Notes under the pieces: model-generated
What the model was told of the DNA's origin: nothing
What the model saw: the letters and a program-made list of their open reading frames with translations, nothing else
Databases searched by the model: none
Assembly: GCF_036688685.1 (NCBI RefSeq)
Contig: NZ_JAQQPS010000025.1
Location: 1 to 64,000, forward strand
Direction: 5' to 3'
From: JALYUM01 sp036688685
GTDB lineage: Bacteria; Pseudomonadota; Gammaproteobacteria; Burkholderiales; Burkholderiaceae_D
DNA length: 64,000 nt
Translations under genes and position numbers: made by a program
Part shown: positions 44,158 to 52,510 of the stretch, piece after piece
Layout of the letters: each line of letters starts with the position of its first letter
Numbering within the stretch: the first letter of the stretch is position 1

Positions 44158-44976
44158 ATGCTGCAAACGCCCACCGGTTTTACGCCCCTGATCCGTTCCG
44201 AAGTGCACGCCGATCCGCTGACGTTCATCTTTCACGACAAACGTATATTGGTGCGTGAACATGACCAGGCGCTGCCGGACGCAGCTGCGTTGGCGCTGCT
44301 CGACATCGCGCCGCACGGCCTGCGTCCGGTCGGCCTGTGGGGCACGCGCTACGCCCAGACCAGCTGGACCGAAACCGACGCGGCGCCGCCCGGTTACGAA
44401 TGGCGCGGCCTGCGCTCGCTGTTCGGCGCGCTGCCCGACGATTTGCTCGGTGTGGCCGGTCGCGCCGCGCAAATTGCCGAATGGGCGCGCACGCACCGCT
44501 TCTGCGGCAATTGTGGCAAGCGCATGGTGCAGGCCGAGGGCGAGCGCTGCATGACCTGTCCGCACTGTGGCCACCTGGCCTATCCGCGTATCTCGCCGGC
44601 CATGATGGTGCTCATCCGCAAGGGTGATGCGGTATTGCTGGCGATGCATGCGATCTCGCCGGCCAAGCGCTACACGCCGCTGGCCGGTTTCCTGGAGGCG
44701 GGCGAGTCGATCGAAGAAGCCGTGCACCGGGAAGTGATGGAAGAAGTCGGCCTGCGCGTGCACAACCTGCAATATTTCTCCAGCCAGTCGTGGCCCTTCC
44801 CCCATTCGCTGATGATCGCCTTCACCGCCGACTACCTCGATGGCGAGATCCGCGTCGATGCCAACGAAATCGCCGACGCCCGCTGGTTCGGCCCGGACGA
44901 CGTGTGGCCCGAGAAAGTGGCGCACGTGTCGGTCTCGGCCATGCTGGTCGATGCGCACCGCCCGCCCGGGCGTTGA
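44158..44976 (+). CDS. nudC: NAD+ diphosphatase / RNA NAD-decapping enzyme
   Basis: 272 residues. The four-Cys zinc module (CGNCGKRM...CMTCPHCG) precedes the Nudix box GFLEAGESIEEAVHREVMEEVG, and SQSWPFPHSLMIAF is the NudC-specific motif. It hydrolyses NAD(H) and removes NAD caps from RNA. ATG 44158 was chosen because the family begins here. It is followed by folE in the same direction after 72 nt. Confidence 0.93.
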   Translation: MLQTPTGFTPLIRSEVHADPLTFIFHDKRILVREHDQALPDAAALALLDIAPHGLRPVGLWGTRYAQTSWTETDAAPPGYEWRGLRSLFGALPDDLLGVAGRAAQIAEWARTHRFCGNCGKRMVQAEGERCMTCPHCGHLAYPRISPAMMVLIRKGDAVLLAMHAISPAKRYTPLAGFLEAGESIEEAVHREVMEEVGLRVHNLQYFSSQSWPFPHSLMIAFTADYLDGEIRVDANEIADARWFGPDDVWPEKVAHVSVSAMLVDAHRPPGR

Positions 44977-45048
44977 ACAGGGGTTCAACGGCTGGCCGCG
45001 CGCATTTTCTATATACTTGCGGCAATCAAAATACGTGAAGGCTCTACC

Positions 45049-45615
45049 ATGTCCCACCAAGATGACTTCTCCGAAAATGACTGGCGCCGCCTGCTGGCGT
45101 CGCTGGGGGAAGATCCCGACCGTCCCGGTCTGCAAGAAACCCCGGCGCGCGTCGCCAGGGCATGGGAACACTGGACCTCGGGTTATGGCCAGGATCCGGT
45201 CGAAGTTCTGAAGGCGTTTGAAGACGGCGCCGAGGAATACAACGAGCTGATCGTGGTGCGCGGCATCCCCGTCTACAGTCACTGCGAACACCACCTGGCG
45301 CCGTTTTTCGGCAAGGCGACGATCGGCTATCTGCCCAAGGGCAAGATCGTCGGCCTCTCGAAACTGACGCGCCTGGTCGACATTTTCTCGAAGCGTCTGC
45401 AAGTGCAGGAACGCATGACGATTCAAATCGCGAATGCGCTGATGGAAGTGCTGGAACCGAAAGCGGTGGGCGTGGTCGTGCGTTGCCGCCATATGTGCAT
45501 GGAAAGCCGCGGCATCCGCACCACCGGCGAAGAAACGATCACCTCGGCCATGCTGGGCGGTCTGCGCAGCAATCTGGCGCTGCGCACCGAGTTTTTGGCG
45601 CTGGCGCGTGATTAA
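45049..45615 (+). CDS. folE: GTP cyclohydrolase I
   Basis: 188 residues. Zinc- and substrate-binding motifs are YSHCEHHLAPFFGK and CRHMCMESRGIR, with PKGKIVGLSKLTRLVDIFSKRLQVQERMT between them. It makes dihydroneopterin triphosphate from GTP, the first step to tetrahydrofolate. AAGG lies before the ATG. Confidence 0.95.
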   Translation: MSHQDDFSENDWRRLLASLGEDPDRPGLQETPARVARAWEHWTSGYGQDPVEVLKAFEDGAEEYNELIVVRGIPVYSHCEHHLAPFFGKATIGYLPKGKIVGLSKLTRLVDIFSKRLQVQERMTIQIANALMEVLEPKAVGVVVRCRHMCMESRGIRTTGEETITSAMLGGLRSNLALRTEFLALARD

Positions 45616-45678
45616 AATGTAGGGAGTGAGGGAACCAGTTCCTGAACGCGGCCTCAAATACATTTTGAGGCGAACATC

Positions 45679-46002
45679 ATGGACCGGCCAGAATTCCCGA
45701 GCGATCTTTCGCGCGATCAGTTCGAGCAAGTGCGCGGCATGCTGGAAGCCGCGCGCCGCAAGACGCGCCCGCGCAAGCACGATTTATACGACGTCTACTG
45801 CGCGGTGCTGTACCTGCTTGAAACCCAGGGCGCGTGGCGCAGCATGCCGCCCACGTTTCCGCCCTGGCGCACGGTACATGAATACTTTACCCAGTGGACC
45901 ATGTTGCGCGAGGCTGATGTGACGCTGCTCGAGCGCACCTTGCTGACGGTGGGGCGGGACCGGGCGGCGGCGCATCTGCGCAGTTTGATGGCGCCGCGGT
46001 AA
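45679..46002 (+). CDS. Stand-alone IS5-type transposase N-terminal domain protein (DUF4096-like)
   Basis: 107 residues resembling the DUF4096 domain that starts IS5-family transposases: LSRDQFEQVRGML, RKHDLYDVYCAVLYLLETQGAWRSMP, FPPWRTVHEYFTQW. The DDE catalytic domain is absent, and the frame ends cleanly with no remnant downstream and no terminal inverted repeats around it. It is therefore either a domesticated DNA-binding protein or a trimmed IS relic. Its start 63 nt after folE and intact frame favour a retained gene. Confidence 0.65.
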   Translation: MDRPEFPSDLSRDQFEQVRGMLEAARRKTRPRKHDLYDVYCAVLYLLETQGAWRSMPPTFPPWRTVHEYFTQWTMLREADVTLLERTLLTVGRDRAAAHLRSLMAPR

Positions 46003-46024
46003 GGGTGAACCAGCACCCTTAACC

Positions 46025-46113
46025 CGTCACCCCGGCGAAGGCCGGGGCCCATGCAGAATCAAGAGCACGGTGCTCTCAGTTCAGCATGGATACCGGCTTT
46101 TGCCGGTATGACG
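46025..46113. repeat. Terminal-inverted-repeat intergenic element, copy 2
   Basis: An 89-nt unit starts CGTCACCCCGGCGAAGG and ends CCGGTATGACG. In addition to the two end hairpins, the middle has a perfect AGAGCAC-G-GTGCTCT palindrome. Same architecture as the copies at 14329, 60497 and 61881. Confidence 0.72.
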
Positions 46114-46154
46114 GTCTCACGTTGAGTGGCTAGAAGAAACGGCCTGTAGTACGT

Positions 46155-46577
46155 TTACTTCGCCGCCGCCGGCGCCGCTGCCTTCAAAAACACCAGCTTT
46201 TTCTCATCATCAAACTTGAAATTCCCTACCGGCAGCCCGGACACCCCCGCCCCCGGCTCGCCCAGATTCGTGCACGATTGAATATTTACCTGCCACATCT
46301 GCTCCCCCGCGCGCAGGGTGTACACATCGTCGCCACTATCGAACACCTCGATATCGAACTCCGACTGGCGCACCTTGCCCAGGTCAATCTTGCGCTGGCA
46401 CTCCGGCATGCGCGCGGAGATGATGCCCACCGATAGCACATCGCTCCAGAAATAATCCTGGTTGGCGCGCACGGACAAGGTCTGGTCGGCGCCGTCGATG
46501 CGATAGGTCGCCGTGGCGCTGGTGCAGCCGGCAAGGGCGCAGCAGGCAAGGAGGGTGAAGGCGGGTAGCGGGCGCAT
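46155..46577 (-). CDS. Small lipoprotein of unknown function
   Basis: 140 residues. A lipoprotein signal ends LACCALAGC at about residue 18, so the mature protein starts at Cys18. The rest is a small alpha/beta protein with no motif that I recognise (YRIDGADQTLSV, VLSVGIISARMPECQRKIDLG). ATG 46577 was chosen because the signal peptide starts there. It is 55 nt downstream of the secreted protein at 46633 and may share its transcript. Confidence 0.7.
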   Translation of the reverse strand: MRPLPAFTLLACCALAGCTSATATYRIDGADQTLSVRANQDYFWSDVLSVGIISARMPECQRKIDLGKVRQSEFDIEVFDSGDDVYTLRAGEQMWQVNIQSCTNLGEPGAGVSGLPVGNFKFDDEKKLVFLKAAAPAAAK

Positions 46578-46632
46578 GCTTTCCTGGTGGTCGTGGTGGT
46601 CGGCACCAGTATAAGGGCAACCCCAGAAAAAC

Positions 46633-47118
46633 TTAAAAATCCATGCCCAATGCCATGATCGCCATGGTGCGGCGCGGGATGGGTACGGAAGCGCGGATTT
46701 CGGGGCCGCGGCGCGCCACCTTGAACTGCACGTACAAGGGGCCGTGCACGTCGGCGCGCGTATCGGCAATGTCGAAACGCAGGCCGGATACCAGGTCGGT
46801 GACCAGGTTGCGCGGCTTGTCGCCGGCGGCATCGCGAAATGCCGGCGCGACCGCGACCAGCTCGCTACCCGCCACGCGGCCTTCGGCGCCGGCAAAGGCC
46901 ACGCACTTCAGGTAACGCGACATGCACCAGTTGTCCTTTGTGAGGCGGGCATCGGCCGTCACGCGCCACACGGTATCGACCGGAAGTCGCGCATCGTTGA
47001 CCAAGTCGACGCTCAGGCGCGGCTCTTTTTGCTGCGCCTGGGCATGCAGCGCGGCGCAAGCCAGTGCGCCGCACAGGGCGGCACTGGCAAATCGGCGATG
47101 GCTGCTGGACTTGGTCAT
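46633..47118 (-). CDS. Secreted protein of unknown function
   Basis: 161 residues with a signal peptide ending LHAQAQ (about residue 29). The mature part (PRLSVDLVNDARLPVDTVWRV; WCMSRYLKCVAF with two Cys) is probably periplasmic with one disulfide. No known domain is apparent. It heads a possible two-gene unit with the lipoprotein. Confidence 0.65.
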   Translation of the reverse strand: MTKSSSHRRFASAALCGALACAALHAQAQQKEPRLSVDLVNDARLPVDTVWRVTADARLTKDNWCMSRYLKCVAFAGAEGRVAGSELVAVAPAFRDAAGDKPRNLVTDLVSGLRFDIADTRADVHGPLYVQFKVARRGPEIRASVPIPRRTMAIMALGMDF

Positions 47119-47503
47119 GAGCGGGTAACAGGCAATTGTTCGTAATTAATCGAGAAAGCGCATCAGTTCGATTTCATTGTGGCCCCAACCGTATAGCCAT
47201 GCAAGCGAAACGGGTATCGTGTGCGTATTTACCACAGGAAAGTATTTCCGACAAGTATTTTGTGCAAAAAACAAGGATGTTGCGAAGTTGTAAGTGCGTC
47301 AGCGCACAGATTGTTGGTTACCCCATCTTTAGTATTTGGCAAATACGCGTCGTGGACGACGTCGAACGTTGTCAATTCAGTCAACGTTATTCAACACCGA
47401 GGCCAATTGGCTTCCCCTCGTGCAATGAATCAGGGACTTTGCTGCCCTGCGTGCATGTGGTCGCGTCGTACCAACCCTTTCAATTTTTGGAGTAAATACC
47501 ACC
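47119..47503. other. Upstream region of katE
   Basis: 385 nt between the divergent secreted-protein gene and katE. It is AT-richer than the flanks. One 119-codon open frame covers most of it but has no ribosome site and unusual Cys/Ser/Gln composition, so I do not call it. Promoters for both neighbours are expected here. Confidence 0.5.
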
Positions 47504-49909
47504 ATGCCTTCTAAAAAAGTGCCGTCCTCCTCTATCGCAGGTGCAGGTTCCGTCCTGAGTACCTTCGCCGGTCCTTCCGTTTCGCCACCGCCAGCCAGCC
47601 TCGGCTCGAAAGATGCCGATGCCACCGGCCTGCTGGAAAAAGTCGTTTCCGGCAAGGATCTGGCAGCGCAGACACCATCGAATCCCATCAAATCGGCGGA
47701 ATATGGCGATGCCGCGCGCACGCCGACCGCCGGCCAGCCGCACGCACCGTCTTCGCCTCTGGCAGGCGCCAGCACCGACAGCGAAAGCGCGCAGTCAGAT
47801 AAAACTGGCGCCGGCGTGCCGCCCAACGGCCGCAATAACAACAATGTGCCGCTCGATGGCGCACGGGTCGACAGCACCGGCCAGATGCTGACCACCAACC
47901 AGGGCGTAAAAATCGCCGACAACCAGAATTCCCTGAAAATCGGCCTGCGCGGACCGACCGCGCTGGAAGATTTTATTCTGCGCGAAAAAATCACCCACTT
48001 CGACCATGAGCGCATCCCGGAGCGTGTGGTGCACGCACGCGGCTCTGCTGCGCACGGCTACTTCGAAGCGTATGACGATTTATCGGAGATCACCAAAGCG
48101 GCGCCGTTCGCGAATAAGGGCAAGCAAACCCCGGTGTTCGTGCGTTTCTCGACCGTGGCCGGTGAACGCGGCTCGGCCGATACGGCGCGCGACGTGCGCG
48201 GCTTTGCCGTCAAGTTCTATACCGACGAAGGCAACTGGGACCTGGTCGGCAATAACATGCCGGTTTTCTTCATTCAGGACGCCATGAAGTTCCCCGACCT
48301 GATCCACGCGGTCAAGCCGGAGCCACACAATGCCATCCCGCAAGCTGCCAGTGCACACGACACGTTCTGGGACTTCGTCTCGCTGATGCCGGAATCGGCG
48401 CACATGCTGATGTGGGCGATGTCGGACCGCGCACTGCCGCGCAGCCTGCGTACCATGCAGGGTTTTGGTGTCCACACCTTCCGCCTGATTAATGCGCAAG
48501 GCGAATCGGTGTTCGTCAAATTCCACTGGAATCCGGTCGCGGGTACGCACTCGCTGGTATGGGACGAGTCGGCCAAGATCATGGGCGCCGATCCCGATTT
48601 TCATCGCCGCGACCTGTGGGAAGCGATCGAAGCGGGTGCTTATCCCGAGTGGGAACTGGGCCTGCAGATTTTCACCGAGGAGCAGGCCGACAGCTTCGAC
48701 TTCGACGTGCTCGACTCGACCAAGCTGATCCCGGAAGAACTGGTGCCGCTGCGCGTGGTCGGCAAGATGGTGCTCGATCGCAATCCAGACAATTTCTTCG
48801 CCGAAACCGAGCAAGTGGCCTTCTGTACCGCCCACGTGGTGCCTGGCATCGACTTCTCCAACGACCCGCTGCTGCAGGGCCGAAACCACTCCTACCTGGA
48901 CACGCAATTGTCCCGTCTGGGTGGCGCCAATTTCCATGAAATTCCGATCAATGCATCGGTGGCGCAAGTGCACAACAACCAGCGCGATGGCATCCACCGC
49001 CGCGCCATCCCGCGCGGTCGCGTCAGCTATGAGCCGAACTCCCTGGCCGGCGGCGCGCCTTACCAGGCGGGCAGCGCAGGCTTTTCGAGTTTCCCGGAAC
49101 GTGTTGCCGAAGACAAGGTGCGCGGCAAGCCGGAGAAATTTGCCGAGCACTATGCCCAGGCAAAAATGTTCTTCGACAGCCAGACGCCGGCCGAGCAGAA
49201 CCACATTGCCGGCGGCTTCCGTTTCGAGTTGACCAAGGTCACCGTGCCGGCGATTCGCCAGCGCGTGCTGGCGCTGCTGGCCAATGTCGATGCGGCGCTG
49301 GCAGCCACGGTCGCCGACGGCCTGGGCATGGAAGTGCCGGCCCCGTTGCCACTGGCCACCGATGCACCGCGTCCAACCTACGCGCCGTCGCCGGCACTGT
49401 CGCTGATGGCCCGTCCCGGCCAGACCGGCATTGCCACCCGCCGCGTCGCGATTTTTGTGGCGTCGGGTGTGGATGGTGACGCCGTCATGGCAATGTATGC
49501 CAGCCTGCTCGCTGGCGGCGCGGTACCGCGCCTGGTCGGCACCAAGATGGGCGCCGTCAAGAACGCCTTCGGCGCCGCACTGGAAGTGGAAGTGTCGGTC
49601 GAAGCCAGTCCGGCGGTGCTGTACGACGCCGTGATTGTTCCTGACGGCACCGATGGCATGATGCGCGAGCCGAAGATCATCGACTTCCTGCGCGACCAGT
49701 ACGCGCACTGCAAGCCGATGCTCATCATCGGTACTGGCGCGGCATTGCTGGGCAAGGCAGGAATCGACGCCAAATTGCCGGATGGTAGCGACGACGCATC
49801 CTTGATCATGGGCGAGGCCGCCGATGCAAAGGCCGCGCTGGCGACGTTCACCAAGGCCCTCGGCCAGCACCGTTCATTCGCGCGCGAGCAAGACCCGGTT
49901 CAAGCGTAA
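47504..49909 (+). CDS. katE: Catalase HPII (large-subunit monofunctional catalase)
   Basis: 801 residues. The catalytic His is in VVHARGSAAHGYF, the distal Asn in VGNNMPVFFIQD, and the haem-ligand Tyr in LLQGRNHSYLDTQ, where HPII of E. coli has RLFSY. Residues after about 640 form the extra flavodoxin/DJ-1-like domain found only in large catalases. A disordered Ser/Ala/Pro-rich N-terminal extension of about 130 residues makes it longer than E. coli HPII. It destroys hydrogen peroxide in the cytoplasm. Confidence 0.95.
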   Translation: MPSKKVPSSSIAGAGSVLSTFAGPSVSPPPASLGSKDADATGLLEKVVSGKDLAAQTPSNPIKSAEYGDAARTPTAGQPHAPSSPLAGASTDSESAQSDKTGAGVPPNGRNNNNVPLDGARVDSTGQMLTTNQGVKIADNQNSLKIGLRGPTALEDFILREKITHFDHERIPERVVHARGSAAHGYFEAYDDLSEITKAAPFANKGKQTPVFVRFSTVAGERGSADTARDVRGFAVKFYTDEGNWDLVGNNMPVFFIQDAMKFPDLIHAVKPEPHNAIPQAASAHDTFWDFVSLMPESAHMLMWAMSDRALPRSLRTMQGFGVHTFRLINAQGESVFVKFHWNPVAGTHSLVWDESAKIMGADPDFHRRDLWEAIEAGAYPEWELGLQIFTEEQADSFDFDVLDSTKLIPEELVPLRVVGKMVLDRNPDNFFAETEQVAFCTAHVVPGIDFSNDPLLQGRNHSYLDTQLSRLGGANFHEIPINASVAQVHNNQRDGIHRRAIPRGRVSYEPNSLAGGAPYQAGSAGFSSFPERVAEDKVRGKPEKFAEHYAQAKMFFDSQTPAEQNHIAGGFRFELTKVTVPAIRQRVLALLANVDAALAATVADGLGMEVPAPLPLATDAPRPTYAPSPALSLMARPGQTGIATRRVAIFVASGVDGDAVMAMYASLLAGGAVPRLVGTKMGAVKNAFGAALEVEVSVEASPAVLYDAVIVPDGTDGMMREPKIIDFLRDQYAHCKPMLIIGTGAALLGKAGIDAKLPDGSDDASLIMGEAADAKAALATFTKALGQHRSFAREQDPVQA

Positions 49910-49932
49910 TATAAAGTTAACTATTCAAGCGG

Positions 49933-49955
49933 CGGCCTCGAAAGGGGCCGTTTTT
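49933..49955 (+). terminator. Short terminator after katE
   Basis: CGGCC (49933-49937) pairs with GGCCG (49946-49950), followed by five T. The weak 5-bp stem may permit read-through into the next catalase-family gene. Confidence 0.5.
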
Positions 49956-49971
49956 CATTGCCTCTTACTTT

Positions 49972-51069
49972 ATGGATGCCCTCATGATCACGCCCGTACG
50001 CTACAACCCCTCCTTTGAAGTGCTGGAAGAAGAAGAAGCAAAAACCGAACAAGGCTTTATCGATACGCTGCTGGGCATTTCGAACACCACGTACAAGGAT
50101 AGCGGCCACGCCATCCGCAGCGTCCACGCCAAGAGTCACGCCCTGCTGCGCGGCACGCTGACGGTGCTGGACAATGTTGCGCCGGAATATGCGCAAGGCA
50201 TCTTCGCCAAGGCAGGCACCTATCCGGTCCTGATGCGCCTGTCGACCACCCCGGGTGACATCCTCGACGACAAAGTGTCCACCCCGCGCGGTGTGGCCAT
50301 CAAGATCATCGGCGTCGAAGGCGCACGCGTGGACGGCAGCGAAGGCGACGTCACGCAAGATTTTATTATGGTCAATGGCCCGGTGTTCGCAGCGCCGACC
50401 GGCAAGAAATTCCTCGGCAATTTGAAGCTGCTGGCAGGCACCACCGACAAAGTACCGACCCTGAAACTGGCCCTGTCGGCAGCCCTGCGCGGCGCGGAAA
50501 AAGTGCTGGAAGCGGTGGGTACCGAAAGCGCGACCCTGAAAAGCCTGGGCGGCCATCCGGAAACCAATCCGCTTGGCGAAACTTATTTCAGCCAGGTGCC
50601 GGTGCTGTTCGGCGATTACATGGCCAAATTGTCGCTGCGGCCTGCGTCGCCTGAAATCGCCGTGCTGAAAGACGCGCCGGTCGATCTGAAAGGCACGCCG
50701 GACGGCTTGCGCCACGCGATGCAGGAACATTTTTCGACCTTGGGCGGCACCTGGGAACTGTGCGCGCAACTGTGCACGGACCTGGAAACCATGCCGATCG
50801 AAGACGCATCGGTGGAGTGGAAGCAGGAACAGAGCCCCTATGTCGCGGTGGCGCGCCTGACGGTGACGCCGCAGGAAGGCTGGAGCGAGGAACTGTCGAA
50901 GAAAATCGATGACGGCATCCAGTTCAGCCCCTGGCACGCGGTGGCCGCGCACCGGCCGCTGGGCTCGATCATGCGCATCCGCAAGGCTGCGTATCAGGCT
51001 TCGCAGAAATTCCGCACCGAGAAAAATGGCGTGCCGATGGTCGAGCCGAAGGATATCAGCGCCTTCTGA
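49972..51069 (+). CDS. Catalase-family haem protein (SrpA-like)
   Basis: 365 residues, a minimal catalase-fold protein. The equivalent of the catalytic-His segment is IRSVHAKSHALLRGTL, then MRLSTTPGDILDDKVSTPRGVAIKI and DFIMVNGPVFAAPT. The C-terminal RPLGSIMRIRKAAYQAS supplies a likely haem-ligand Tyr. Such short proteins act as organic-hydroperoxide-dependent peroxidases or weak catalases. Start may be 49972 or the ATG at 49984. It follows katE by 62 nt, so the pair forms a peroxide-defence locus. Confidence 0.83.
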   Translation: MDALMITPVRYNPSFEVLEEEEAKTEQGFIDTLLGISNTTYKDSGHAIRSVHAKSHALLRGTLTVLDNVAPEYAQGIFAKAGTYPVLMRLSTTPGDILDDKVSTPRGVAIKIIGVEGARVDGSEGDVTQDFIMVNGPVFAAPTGKKFLGNLKLLAGTTDKVPTLKLALSAALRGAEKVLEAVGTESATLKSLGGHPETNPLGETYFSQVPVLFGDYMAKLSLRPASPEIAVLKDAPVDLKGTPDGLRHAMQEHFSTLGGTWELCAQLCTDLETMPIEDASVEWKQEQSPYVAVARLTVTPQEGWSEELSKKIDDGIQFSPWHAVAAHRPLGSIMRIRKAAYQASQKFRTEKNGVPMVEPKDISAF

Positions 51070-51256
51070 TCTTCATCGTGTCAGGCCAGCTTCATGGGCC
51101 TACCATTATTGAGAAGTCAACACGCGACGCGGTGGCACTGTTTGCCACCGACGCCGCACCGACACCACATACATTCAGCAAGCCCAGGAATGTTGGCCGC
51201 GCACCGCGCGCAGGCTCTTCTTGTTTGTTCATCCCGCCTTGTGCGAAGGAGTGACC

Positions 51257-52465
51257 ATGGCTTCGCTTCCTGTTGTTCCCGAACCTGCCAACTTGCCCTT
51301 GCGGCTGCGCCGCCTGCGCGCAGTCTACGATGCGCATAAATCCAGCCGTGTCCCCTTCGTTCTGCTCAGCATTTTTTTGCTGGGGACGTGGGCGGTGGCG
51401 GCCTGCAGGGGCGCCGGCCCCAACTATCACCTCGGCAATGCATTGATCTGGGGCTTTGGTTTTTGCGTCGGTGGCATGCTGCTGGGTTTCCTGTTTGCCA
51501 TACCGCGCATCCTGCCCGCCGGCACCATCGTCGCCCCCGCGCGCGTGACCGCCAACGGCAAGCGCGACACCGATCCGGGCACCGCCAGCATCGTCAACCA
51601 TGGCAGCAACTCGCCCAGCGAGATCAATTCGAACCTGGTTGAGGTGTCTGATTGGCTCACGAAAATCATCGTCGGTGTTGGCCTGGTCGAACTCAAGCAG
51701 TTACCGAGCACCGCGCGCGGCGTGGCCGACTACATCGCCCCCAGCCTGGGCCTCGAAGCCGGCGTGGCCGCGCCGGTGGCCGGCGGCATCATGCTGTTTT
51801 ACAGCGCGCTCGGCTTCCTGATCGGCTACCTGCTGACGCGGATCTACCTTGCCGTGATCATCAAGTGGGCAGATAACCAGGTTAAAAACCTGAACACGGT
51901 GCGCCTTGACAGCGGTGCCGAGATCGACGCCAGCGAGTTGATTCGCCTGCAGCAAAGGGCGCTGGCCGACGTGCAGGAAGCTGTGGTGAATATCGTGTCG
52001 GCGATGCCTGAGCAGTCCGGCCTGGCGGCAGCGCCGCACGCGCCGGTGGTGCTGCCAACCGCCCCTGGCCGGATTCTCTGGATGGATGGCCGACCCGCCA
52101 AAAACGCGCTGCTGGTGGAACAGCTCACGCGCGCGAACGTCATCGTCGAGCAGGTGCGGACCAGCAAAGACGCCCTCGAGCGGCTGGCCAGCGGCACGCA
52201 TCCGTTCGATGTCGTCATCACCGACATGACCGGCGTCGAAAATGGCAAAGCGCTGCCGGACGCCGGCATTGTGCTCACGCGCGAAATCCAGCGGCTGCTG
52301 CCCGAGCTGCCGGTGCTGGTGTACTGCACCAAGAAAGACGCCGAGTTGTACGGCGCGCCGGCCGCGGAATCGGGCGCGCGCCTAGTGACCACCTCGGGCA
52401 CACAATTGATCGCGGTAATCGCCCGGATCCTGAAGGCGGCGGGCCGTTCCATCCTGCTGGGTTGA
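51257..52465 (+). CDS. Membrane protein with a C-terminal receiver-like domain
   Basis: 402 residues. Three probable membrane helices lie at 33-50, 62-84 and 173-201, with a cytoplasmic-type loop holding SNLVEVSDWLTKIIVGVGLVE. I remember this segment from membrane modules of uncharacterised conflict-system proteins. Residues 205-255 are a helical linker. Residues 272-395 resemble a response-regulator receiver: ILWMDGRP with Asp277, the phosphoacceptor-like Asp323 in VVITDMTG, and Lys359/Lys360 in VYCTKKDA. The usual first acidic pair is reduced to one Asp. GAAGGA precedes ATG 51257. The NERD-helicase gene follows after 45 nt, probably co-transcribed. Confidence 0.7.
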   Translation: MASLPVVPEPANLPLRLRRLRAVYDAHKSSRVPFVLLSIFLLGTWAVAACRGAGPNYHLGNALIWGFGFCVGGMLLGFLFAIPRILPAGTIVAPARVTANGKRDTDPGTASIVNHGSNSPSEINSNLVEVSDWLTKIIVGVGLVELKQLPSTARGVADYIAPSLGLEAGVAAPVAGGIMLFYSALGFLIGYLLTRIYLAVIIKWADNQVKNLNTVRLDSGAEIDASELIRLQQRALADVQEAVVNIVSAMPEQSGLAAAPHAPVVLPTAPGRILWMDGRPAKNALLVEQLTRANVIVEQVRTSKDALERLASGTHPFDVVITDMTGVENGKALPDAGIVLTREIQRLLPELPVLVYCTKKDAELYGAPAAESGARLVTTSGTQLIAVIARILKAAGRSILLG

Positions 52466-52510
52466 CAGCGCACGATAGGCCGGGGGCAGCGCGATGAACC
52501 GCTTTACAAT

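Noticed and set aside
45679..46113. A complete insertion sequence between folE and the lipoprotein gene
   Set aside because: There is no DDE transposase domain. The inverted-repeat unit at 46025 belongs to the general intergenic family and does not bracket the gene.
47136..47495. A 119-codon ORF upstream of katE
   Set aside because: No ribosome-binding site, no domain, odd composition, and it fills what should be the katE promoter region.
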